31,524 bases of DNA from SLFT01 sp964493075 (GTDB taxonomy: Bacteria > Hydrogenedentota > Hydrogenedentia > Hydrogenedentales > CAITNO01). A program made the position numbers and the translations under genes. Below the pieces are notes generated by a model. That model made no database searches. It saw only the letters and a list, made by a program, of their open reading frames with translations, and was not told where the DNA came from. Where the stretch lies: the NCBI GenBank assembly GCA_964493075.1, contig CAZBNU010000025.1, positions 1-31,524 of the forward strand, in the 5' to 3' direction. This document shows positions 24,301 to 30,519 of this stretch, piece by piece (the stretch's first letter is position 1; the number at the start of each line of letters is the position of its first letter).

Positions 24301-25035
24301 GCGAAAATCAGCCCGAGTATCGGTACTTTTGGTTATCTGGAGGGAGCGGATGCCGTGGTATTTGCTGCGCCGCCCTCAGACAGCGGAATTGCCTTTATGG
24401 GTTGGGAAAGTGATGGTCAGCAGTATATTCACCCTGAACTCCGGCTTGAAATGAATAAGAGTAGAGAGGTTGTAGCACGCTTTTCTCCCGCAGAGGCCAT
24501 AAACAGTGTTCAGATGCAGGTGTTGCCGCCCAAAGGGGATGGTGCGGGTATACTACGCCCGTTGCCACCAGGAACGTATCTGTTCCACAGGGGCGCTTCC
24601 CTGATGTTTTTATGTGATTTGCCTCCAAACAGCTATTTTGGCGGTTTCACAGGGGATTTTACAGGTGAATTTAACTATCATGGATTACCCGTAACGCTGA
24701 CCCATGATCAGACTATTGGTGCCTGTTTTACGCGAACCGGCACCCTTCTGACTGTGGGGCTGAATGGGGAAGCGGGTGGACGCATCCTACCCACGCCGGG
24801 CACTTTTCGGCTGAGCCATTCCCTCGAAGTCACCCTGATGGCGACGCGCACATCTATAGACTGGTCGTTTCTGGGTTGGTATGATGAGCAAAACAAGCGG
24901 ATTTCTCCGTATGGGCAGCACCGCTTTCAAATACCGATGGCAACCACTAGCATGACGGTTATTGGCGTATTTCAAAAACAGAACGAGACTACGCCCCTTG
25001 AATATGCACGAACATTTTTCATACCCTCAAGATAG
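21355..25035 (+). CDS. Large secreted protein with leucine-rich region and InlB-type B-repeats
   Basis: A 1226-residue protein. A short signal peptide (ALMILCSLMLLPGFGYSLS) leads into an LRR-like region to about residue 315, with LQGITNLTGLEHAHNLTALL and LSLFHDVTLMDLS. From about 315 to 1210 I count about eleven copies of a divergent InlB B-repeat (about 75-85 residues each). Each ends in patterns such as FAGWSGDF...TLTGDYAITATF or YTAVF. The domain is a beta-rich module of surface and secreted proteins in many bacteria. Unlike listerial internalins there is no LPXTG or other anchor; the C-terminus is LEYARTFFIPSR. Role: cell-surface or matrix adhesion is plausible, unproven. The start is a TTG at 21355 with GGAG at 21343-21346; an ATG at 21376 is also in frame. 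Confidence 0.85.
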   Translation: MNGSAALMILCSLMLLPGFGYSLSVAVPDPILEAAIEARTGDNGIPGTVDGHWLLGQDGDSGVYTGESGGLVALGMEGETLFTLQGITNLTGLEHAHNLTALLLKLSPVPSLYPLLALEQLETLAFDSCALRDSHFGELLQAEFSLISFGLINSSALSNQLSYGQLTAFLLQHPSLRTLALINLGLPLKISDLAGLPRLADPPCHRDLRLPGNTIVSLDELSLFHDVTLMDLSQCAISDEILAQGDWSRMTCLEGTVDLSGNAFTTIAPLLGLVAAKGDTPQVLLDLRQNRLDAISIEQHIPTLEQAGYEVLFDMELSVSVEGIGEVPPQAGTSWHPYGASIYLTARPQPDSNQGFLYWKGEGVGEDYGITAIMNTHRQYTAVFSDTPALGRRFYAITTEVDGKGDGVLLPARGRSLYRDCEMVGLVATPSPGSFFAGWEILPAGGKEKDPVATYISEPFHAVAMNRNWHAKARFDTEGHLLIIDSIGKGTLSMAPGRYPLAHGATIVLRALPESGWRVARWEDGSGTPLPARENATGASCTVVVDADRTVHAVFEEAVRTLTVHTENKNGASGHVLVNGEPTSSTGRYAYGEALSIKAVPENKDSAFAGWSGDFPEEESPGTFAPECTFTLTGDYAITATFVPTQTQLTIIATLDGISLPGIVTGMTPLPGTYGFVRHPDNRAKIEVHLLPDTPMAFAGWSGDLQQGHWSSKFAETVSMDQDRSITAAFQTQDTCHVTVALRGAGETFPAPGVYTVVPGCPLPLRAVATEDTCFGGWWIRCQNGTDQTLFQREATLTVTGDVEATAQFGETCHSLWIGSSEEGGTLTPPIGVYDVPHSALLDIQASPPEGRMFYHWTDGRGGIISHEPQTRITVTQDSSYTAVFGAPGFRVHTGTSGTGTGQVIVSPGDVDIHPANAIITLCAQPDPDSVFVRWEGSIPTTDRQQPTVSLMMQEAVHATAVFDNADYYLTINSEGLPGGLDAKISPSIGTFGYLEGADAVVFAAPPSDSGIAFMGWESDGQQYIHPELRLEMNKSREVVARFSPAEAINSVQMQVLPPKGDGAGILRPLPPGTYLFHRGASLMFLCDLPPNSYFGGFTGDFTGEFNYHGLPVTLTHDQTIGACFTRTGTLLTVGLNGEAGGRILPTPGTFRLSHSLEVTLMATRTSIDWSFLGWYDEQNKRISPYGQHRFQIPMATTSMTVIGVFQKQNETTPLEYARTFFIPSR

Positions 25036-25036
25036 C

Positions 25037-25060
25037 GCACCATGAAGTATGGTGTCGTTT
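25037..25060 (+). terminator. Weak hairpin after the repeat-protein gene
   Basis: CACCAT (25038-25043) and ATGGTG (25049-25054), extended by a G-U pair, form a stem of about 6-7 bp with a GAAGT loop directly after the TAG at 25033-25035. Only a short T-run (CGTTT) follows, so it may be a weak terminator or simply a stem. Confidence 0.3.
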
Positions 25061-25168
25061 ATGTTATATTAACGGTTGCAGGCTACGCTTGGTCTTTTTG
25101 CAGGCTTCTGAAATATTCCTGTACAAAACGATTTTTATACCTCTGAAATGGAGAAAAGGAGTTCTAAT

Positions 25169-26866
25169 ATGGACACGCGAACCAAGGCAAAATTGTGGTT
25201 TCATATTGCCCGATGGTTGTTGACACGGGGCCTCTGGGACACGAATTACGCGTTTACGGTTCCTGGAAATCCCAAATTTATGGGGCCGCGCGATGCCGTC
25301 AGCAAAATTCCCGATGGCGCGGTCATGGCCTTCTCTGGGTTGGGCGGCAATCAGTGGGTGTCCATCATTTACCGCACTATGCGTAAGATGTATCAAGAAA
25401 GCAGCCATCCTAAAGATTTGACAGCCATTGTTATTGGCGGCAACGGTTCCCGTGGGCGCGCTCCTGGTTCCATAGAGGAAATTGGCCTTGACGGCCTCTG
25501 CACTCGTTTTTTTACAGGCCACATGGAAACCTTCAAGTCCCTGCTGAAACTGGGTGCTGCGGGTAAAACGGAACTTCAGGTGCTGCCCCAGGGCATCATG
25601 GCGCTCCTCATTGAAGCGCAGGGTCGCGGCGAGAAATCCATTCTTATTGAAACGGGTGTGGGCACATTCATGGATCCCCGTGTGGGACGCGGTTCTCCCT
25701 TGACGGGCACCGACCAATGGGTGACCGCAGAGGACGATAAACTTCGTTACCGCCTGCCGGATATTAACGTAGCGATTTTTAATGCACCGGCGGCAGATCG
25801 AAAGGGCAACATCTACGTTAAGAATTGCGCCATGATTGGTGAAAGCCTGGAGATTTCACGGGCGGCACGAAAGAACGGCGGCTATGTGATAGCCAATGTG
25901 GCACAGGTAGTGGAAGAGGGCTACGATGATATTTTCTTGACCGCCGATGAAGTGGATGCTATTGTGGTCTATCCCAGGACACAGCAGGCCGCCGCCATAG
26001 AACATCGCAATTTTTGGCCCATGTTCACTCTGAACAGCGATAGACCCCTTGAGGAAGGGGCCGAATTGTTGAAGTATGTGAACCAGACCCTGGGTATCAC
26101 GCCGCGACGCAGTAATGTGGACAACGCCCTTGCGCGGTTTGCGGCAACCATATTCGCGGAACGCATCGCTGTTGGCAGCCTTGTCAATATCGGTATCGGT
26201 CTGCCCGAAGAGGTTTGCCGCCTAATCAGCGAAGCCGGGCTTCACCGTTCCGTTCGCTTCTTCAGTGAAAGCGGCGTGATGGGCGGGTTGCCAGCGCCGG
26301 GCGTATGGTTCGGCGCGGGGATATGCCCCGAGGAGATCATTTCTTCAGCACAGGTATTCCACCGGGTTTACGAACATCTTGATGCAAGTATTCTTGGCAT
26401 GCTTGAATTTGATGCTGCGGGCAACGTGAACGTTTCCAAACGCGGGGAAGGTCCGCTCAACTACGTGGGTCCAGGCGGATTCATTGATTTCAGTTCAACT
26501 GCGCGCAATGTGTTCTTTGTGTGCAGTTGGATGGTGCATGGCGGCATGGCCATTGAAGATGGCAAACTAAAGATTGTCAAACAGAACCCGATCAAACTTG
26601 TGGACAAGATAGCGGAAATAACCTTCAACGGTAAATGCGCTTTGGAAAGAAATCAGAACATTTTCTATATCACCAATGTGGGCGCGTTCAAACTGACCGA
26701 AAATGGATTGGAATTGATCCGGGTTGTTCCGGGCGTGGATATTCAGAAAGACATTCTTGAACCGTCGAAAAACCGGATTCTGGTTCCCGAATCCGGTAAT
26801 GTGCCTGTAGCGGATAATTCGGTAATGACGGGAGAGAATTTTACTCTGGAGTTGAAAAAGGCGTAA
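25169..26866 (+). CDS. Fused family I CoA-transferase (YdiF/acetoacetyl-type)
   Basis: This 565-residue protein joins both halves of a family I CoA-transferase. The N-terminal half has KIPDGAVMAFSGLGG and GMETG-type loops (HMETFKSLLKLGAAG). The C-terminal half has VNIGIGLPEEVCRLI and the catalytic Glu region SESGVMGGLPAPG, which fits the family's (S)E-X-G thioester site. The enzymes move CoA between acyl-CoA and free acids such as acetate or 3-keto acids in the cytoplasm. The N-terminal 40 residues are specific to this subgroup. ATG 25169 follows AAAGGAG (25155-25161) by 7 bases; an upstream in-frame ATG (25148) has no such signal. The downstream lipase-like gene lies 56 bp away, so the pair may handle acyl chains. 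The exact substrate pair is unknown. Confidence 0.85.
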   Translation: MDTRTKAKLWFHIARWLLTRGLWDTNYAFTVPGNPKFMGPRDAVSKIPDGAVMAFSGLGGNQWVSIIYRTMRKMYQESSHPKDLTAIVIGGNGSRGRAPGSIEEIGLDGLCTRFFTGHMETFKSLLKLGAAGKTELQVLPQGIMALLIEAQGRGEKSILIETGVGTFMDPRVGRGSPLTGTDQWVTAEDDKLRYRLPDINVAIFNAPAADRKGNIYVKNCAMIGESLEISRAARKNGGYVIANVAQVVEEGYDDIFLTADEVDAIVVYPRTQQAAAIEHRNFWPMFTLNSDRPLEEGAELLKYVNQTLGITPRRSNVDNALARFAATIFAERIAVGSLVNIGIGLPEEVCRLISEAGLHRSVRFFSESGVMGGLPAPGVWFGAGICPEEIISSAQVFHRVYEHLDASILGMLEFDAAGNVNVSKRGEGPLNYVGPGGFIDFSSTARNVFFVCSWMVHGGMAIEDGKLKIVKQNPIKLVDKIAEITFNGKCALERNQNIFYITNVGAFKLTENGLELIRVVPGVDIQKDILEPSKNRILVPESGNVPVADNSVMTGENFTLELKKA

Positions 26867-26922
26867 TATCAGACGTACGATAGTGTTGTAGCAACCAACC
26901 TCAACAGTCGGGAGGCGCGGTT

Positions 26923-27756
26923 ATGATGCAGGAAGCACACTTTAAGGTGTCCGGACAGGTCGAGTTGTATGAACGCCGGATGCTTTGCGACGGCACGCCA
27001 TTGGCAAATGTGGCGTTACTGCACGGGTACGGTGATCACTGTTCCCGGTACGAATGGGTCATGGAACAATTTCGAGAGGCGGGCATAAACGTGTTCACCT
27101 ACGACCAACGCGGCCATGGCAGGTCGCCGGGCAAGCGGGCGTACATTCACCGGTTTGAAGACTTCCTTGAGGATTTGGACGTCTTTCTGGAACATATTGC
27201 ACCTGATGTCAAAGAAACGCCTCTTTTCCTGATGGGGCATAGCATGGGCGGCATGGTGTTGGCGCGCTATGCGCAGACGCGAGAATTGCAGGGGATTCAC
27301 GGACTGATTTTCAGCAGTCCGTTTCTGGCGTTTACAGACGAAACCCCAGCGTTTTTGATAGCCCTCGGGCCCTATGTGGCTAAAGTACTTCCGTGGTTAC
27401 CTGTGGGCAGTGTGGATAACACGGGGCTGAGCCGTGACCCTGCAATCGAAGAAATAGCGAACCAGGACCCGTTGGGTTTTCACGGGAAAGTTGCGGCCCA
27501 AACGGGCGCCGAGTTTACGCGGATCATACGCAGTATTGAAAAGGACGTAGCCAAAATACAAACATCGATGCTCGTGCTGCATGGCACTCATGACCGTATT
27601 GTTTCCCCTTCAGGTAGTGAGATGCTGCATGAGAAAGCGAGCGCCAAAGACAAAACCCTGCGCATGCACGACGGCGGCTATCATGAACTCTACAATGACC
27701 TCGACAAGGAACAATTTATGGCGGAGATCATTACATGGATTAAAGCAAGAATCTAA
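26923..27756 (+). CDS. Monoacylglycerol-lipase-like alpha/beta hydrolase
   Basis: The 277-residue protein is of the Hydrolase_4/lysophospholipase type: oxyanion segment LLHGYGDHCSRYEWV, FTYDQRGHGRSPGKRAYI, and nucleophile elbow GHSMGG (Ser near residue 107). The acid Asp lies in HGTHDRIVS and the His in YHELYND, so the Ser-Asp-His triad is complete. The likely reaction is hydrolysis of monoacylglycerol or lysophospholipid esters. ATG 26923 follows GGGAGG (26910-26915) by 7 bases. Its stop codon TAA (27754-27756) runs directly into a 14-bp tandem repeat array, so the array abuts the ORF end. No signal peptide is visible, so a cytoplasmic or membrane-peripheral location is assumed. It sits just after the CoA-transferase. 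Confidence 0.9.
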   Translation: MMQEAHFKVSGQVELYERRMLCDGTPLANVALLHGYGDHCSRYEWVMEQFREAGINVFTYDQRGHGRSPGKRAYIHRFEDFLEDLDVFLEHIAPDVKETPLFLMGHSMGGMVLARYAQTRELQGIHGLIFSSPFLAFTDETPAFLIALGPYVAKVLPWLPVGSVDNTGLSRDPAIEEIANQDPLGFHGKVAAQTGAEFTRIIRSIEKDVAKIQTSMLVLHGTHDRIVSPSGSEMLHEKASAKDKTLRMHDGGYHELYNDLDKEQFMAEIITWIKARI

Positions 27757-27916
27757 TTGATAATTGACAATTGATAATTGACAATNNNNNNNNNNNNNNN
27801 NNNNNNNNNNNNNNNNNNNNNNNNNNNNNNNNNNNNNNNNNNNNNNNNNNNNNNNNNNNNNNNNNNNNNNNNNNNNNNNNNNNNNAATTGATAATTGACA
27901 ATTGATAATTGACAAT
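27755..27916. repeat. 14-bp tandem repeat array interrupted by an assembly gap
   Basis: The unit AATTGATAATTGAC occurs twice on the left (27755-27768, 27769-27782) and twice on the right (27886-27899, 27900-27913) of a 100-N gap at 27786-27885. Both sides end in AAT and are in phase, so the assembly broke inside the array and its true size is unknown. The first unit overlaps the lipase stop codon. The units are partly self-complementary (AATTG/CAATT). Confidence 0.9.
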
Positions 27917-28095
27917 GATGGGAAATACATGGTGGATGCTACTGACAACACGGTGAAAGAAAAAGACCAAAATCCACAAGTCAAAGGGAGGGGTATGCAT
28001 GACGTCGTTGGCTTTTGCCCCAAGACTCACAACATATAGTTCCATGGGGAATTCCGATAATACACCTTAATTCGTAATCGGGATCAGGAAATCGA
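27917..28095. other. Spacer between the tandem array and the IVP cassette
   Basis: This 179-bp stretch shows no coding frame that resembles a protein and no clear promoter, hairpin or RNA gene. It is AT-rich in part and lies between convergent genes. I see nothing definite in it. Confidence 0.4.
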
Positions 28096-28528
28096 AATTG
28101 ACAATTAACAGTGGACAACGAAAAAGATTACAAGCCCCTTGCCCGGGTTGTGTTGATGATACTTGTTAAAAGTTTTATGAGTTCTGTGTTGTCGGATGCC
28201 ATTGATTCCTTTTCTTTTAGTGTTAGATAATCTGTGGTGTGCAATAACAACAACCAGTATTCAGTTTCGTTGGCTTCTTTCAGTGCGATGGCAAGTTTGT
28301 GGACAAAATCCGCTTTGCTTTCTGCTTGTTCTGCTTCCCGTATCAAGGCACCGATGGCTGTGCCGGAACGTAATAACTGTTTAGATAGTACAAACTCCTT
28401 CTTTTCGCTTACCAGATACTTATAAAGATTCACCACCCTAACTGCAAATGCAAAGGACTTTTCTTTCACCACATTATCCGTTGCACCCATATATTTTCCT
28501 CTTCGTTGTCAATTATCAATTGTCAATT
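28096..28528. mobile_element. 433-bp cassette with 27-bp inverted repeats around an IVP gene
   Basis: The left end 28096-28122 (begins AATTGACAATT, ends ACAACGAA) matches the reverse complement of the right end 28502-28528 at 23 of 27 positions, with both outer 11 and inner 8 bases identical. The only gene inside is the four-helix-bundle gene, 5 bp from the left arm and 11 bp from the right arm. The arms share their AATTGACAATT core with the nearby 14-bp tandem array. I see no transposase and no convincing target duplication. It behaves like a small gene cassette; mobility is inferred. Confidence 0.6.
28128..28490 (-). CDS. Four-helix-bundle protein (23S rRNA IVP family)
   Basis: This 120-residue protein shows four amphipathic helices with the family pattern: KEKSFAFAVRVVNLYKYL, SKQLLRSGTAIGALIREAEQ (with the LLRSGT.IGA..EA signature) and DFVHKLAIALKEANETEYWL, then LLLHTTDYLT. 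This is the S23/IVP family (TIGR02436), first seen inside intervening sequences of 23S rRNA genes in Leptospira and now known as scattered stand-alone genes; the biochemical role is not established. Here it is not in an rRNA gene. It fills a short cassette with 27-bp inverted ends between AMMECR1 and the lipase. The ATG is at 28488-28490, only 11 bp inside the right inverted repeat, so its promoter must lie in or beyond that repeat. Confidence 0.92.
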   Translation of the reverse strand: MGATDNVVKEKSFAFAVRVVNLYKYLVSEKKEFVLSKQLLRSGTAIGALIREAEQAESKADFVHKLAIALKEANETEYWLLLLHTTDYLTLKEKESMASDNTELIKLLTSIINTTRARGL

Positions 28529-29117
28529 CATCAAACACCTGTGCGCGAAAACGATATAACCTGCTTGATGGATCACGCCAGGCGCCGTCTGGTGCGCCTG
28601 CTTTCATACAGATGCCTCTGAGGTAGGCATCCAAGTCCCACCCTTGTTCTTCCGGTACCTGGGGCAACAGAAGACCAGCGCCACGTGCGCCAGCATGTTC
28701 AAGATATAGACCGTCTCTTCCGATTTTGATTTCGGAAATTTCGTCTACCTTGATGAAAGGCGACCCTTCTTCTTCACCAGGCAGCAGTACGGAGATTTCA
28801 ATTTGAATGTCGGGCAACTCATCTTCCTGTACAGGAGGAAAGCGGGGATCGCTGAACCCGGCGTTGACGGCATTTTCCGCGACCGTTTGCGCAATCGAAA
28901 CCACGCTTTTTGTATAGCCAATGCATCCACGCAGATGCCCCTGTTTGTGCAAGGTAACAAAGGCGCCGCATTTTTGGCGTAACAGAGGTGTCAGGGAATA
29001 GTCTTCAATATCCACACGCGCTGCCTCCCGTGCATATTTTTTTAGGCTATCGTGCGCTATACGCAGCAGTACTTGTTGTTCCCCGGTAGACAGCAGCTTT
29101 TCATCAGAAGTTTTCAT
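28509..29117 (-). CDS. amrA: AMMECR1-domain protein (AmmeMemoRadiSam protein A)
   Basis: The 202-residue product has the AMMECR1 fold: GAFVTLHKQGHLRGCIGYTK with the invariant LRGCIG, then NAVNAGFSDPRFPPV, IEISVLLPGEE and RGAGLLLPQVPEEQGWD. In bacteria this family commonly occurs with a MEMO-type protein and a radical SAM enzyme (the AmmeMemoRadiSam set), of unknown chemistry. The MEMO gene lies 8 bp upstream on the same strand and its last codons hold the GGGAG ribosome-binding site, so the two form an operon. The radical SAM partner is not in the window. The last five residues, LTIDN, and the TGA stop are encoded by the inverted repeat of the neighbouring cassette, so the native C-terminus seems to have been replaced. 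Confidence 0.92.
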   Translation of the reverse strand: MKTSDEKLLSTGEQQVLLRIAHDSLKKYAREAARVDIEDYSLTPLLRQKCGAFVTLHKQGHLRGCIGYTKSVVSIAQTVAENAVNAGFSDPRFPPVQEDELPDIQIEISVLLPGEEEGSPFIKVDEISEIKIGRDGLYLEHAGARGAGLLLPQVPEEQGWDLDAYLRGICMKAGAPDGAWRDPSSRLYRFRAQVFDELTIDN

Positions 29118-29125
29118 TGTGATAC

Positions 29126-30247
29126 TTACTCCCGTTGTGCCGGTGCACTTTCGATGGGTTGCGCGTTACTGTCCGGCAACAATGTGTCTGCAGGGGGCGT
29201 AACTATTTTTTCCGGACGCCGCAAAACCAGCGGGCGCACCTTGTCCGGTCGCGCGGACAGCGGCGGTTTAGATGGATCGTGAAAGGTAAAGGCCGCATAG
29301 CTGACAGAACTGGTGGTGCTTTTGGTAAGGGCAGCTGACGTTTCATACGCCAGTATGCGGGGCTCTGTGTTGGGCAGCAGTTTCATCAGAATCTGGATGC
29401 AGTCTTTGCCGTCAATCACATTATGGGTCTCATCCAGATAGGCACGAAACCCGCGTATGTCCATGTTCAAAAGGTGCTCAAAAGCCATTCGGTCCAGACG
29501 CGCGATGTTTTCGGTGATATTTTCCTTGAAGGGTACGTTGTCATAAGCCTCGCCATATTGGGTGAAACTGCTGCTTACCACGACGAGCGTGCGTTCATTG
29601 ATGATGGAACGGATGGTATCGGCAACCGTAGCAATGGTGTTTTCCCGCACCACACCCTCCGGGTCGCGCAGGTCGCCAACAAGGATGGGAACCAGCTGAA
29701 ACTCCTGAAGTCGTTCCTGAAGATAGGGCAACAAAGTTTCGATGGCAAATTCAAACTCGTGGACACGGGTGAGGCGACGACCGCCTTCGTAGTTCACTTG
29801 GTGCGCCTGAAACATGGGCGAATACAGTATGTAACGCACGGCGGCGGCATCTAACGCGACAGGGCCCAGTGGCGTAATGAATACGTCCACGGCGGGAACA
29901 GAACAGTTTTCGAAGGAGGGGCCATGGCCGGGGGCGATAATGATGACCCGCGTATACTGGCCGGGCTGCAGCGACTTGAAGGCGTGGGCGGAAGTGGAGC
30001 CGGCAAGCCCATAAGGCGCGGGAGAAGCAAGAACCGCCGACAGGCGCGCCGGGACATCCGGCACTTCTGCCGCATCATAAAATTTCTTCACTGTGGCAAG
30101 CAGCACTTCCGGTTCAGCGGGATAACTGAGCTCCGCCACGGCAGGCCAGCGGATAATGGTCTTTTGGGGTTCCACCGCGGTAGCGGCGTACGCCAGTGAC
30201 AGCGACAAGGCCACAGCCAGGATGAAAACATATGCTTTTGGATTCAT
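29126..30247 (-). CDS. MEMO-like protein (AmrB family), exported and degenerate
   Basis: A 373-residue protein in the MEMO/AmrB family by overall pattern: PAVAELSYPAEPEVL, YTRVIIIAPGHGPSF, FITPLGPVALD, LLPYLQERL, LVPILVGD, VVVSSSFTQYGEA, and an Y.TS..L motif near the end. Three conserved metal or catalytic positions differ: the PHAGY-type His is lost (SPAPYGLAG), the EHSLE His is Phe (EFAIE), and SSDXXHY reads SSSFTQY. The usual Cys in 'CG' also seems absent (DGKDC). ATG at 30245-30247 begins a typical signal peptide (MNPKAYVFILAVALSLSLAY), so the protein is probably exported, unlike the cytosolic family norm. The open frame extends to 30304 without support. The proline-rich tail (residues 340-373) is extra. 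It forms an operon with AMMECR1. Confidence 0.78.
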   Translation of the reverse strand: MNPKAYVFILAVALSLSLAYAATAVEPQKTIIRWPAVAELSYPAEPEVLLATVKKFYDAAEVPDVPARLSAVLASPAPYGLAGSTSAHAFKSLQPGQYTRVIIIAPGHGPSFENCSVPAVDVFITPLGPVALDAAAVRYILYSPMFQAHQVNYEGGRRLTRVHEFEFAIETLLPYLQERLQEFQLVPILVGDLRDPEGVVRENTIATVADTIRSIINERTLVVVSSSFTQYGEAYDNVPFKENITENIARLDRMAFEHLLNMDIRGFRAYLDETHNVIDGKDCIQILMKLLPNTEPRILAYETSAALTKSTTSSVSYAAFTFHDPSKPPLSARPDKVRPLVLRRPEKIVTPPADTLLPDSNAQPIESAPAQRE

Positions 30248-30519
30248 AAATACGCTCACAATCGAGGTTAGTGTTTTTTCAGCAGTACATCTCATATACA
30301 TCATGGTAGCACAACCCGTTGAATATTACACACTGCTTCCGCGCACACGACATCCATACGTTCCTCCCGTCGCTCTTCTTAACATTGATTCCTGCAAAAG
30401 AAGGGATTACAATACATAAACCCCTGTTGGACTAAGCGGCTTCGCCGTGAGAAAAGAATAAAGTTGTACACCAACGTCAGTTGTGAAGCATACGGTATAT
30501 ATACCAGAAGGAATTTATT

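Noticed and set aside
979..27419. Four perfect DnaA-box matches (TTATCCACA or its complement at 979, 2918, 16417 and 27411)
   Set aside because: More than chance would give, but widely spaced and all inside genes, three of them from the common codons GTG-GAT-AA. Not a clustered origin; oriC is not in this window.
27755..27916. CRISPR array
   Set aside because: Units are 14 bp, directly abutting and without spacers: a simple tandem repeat.
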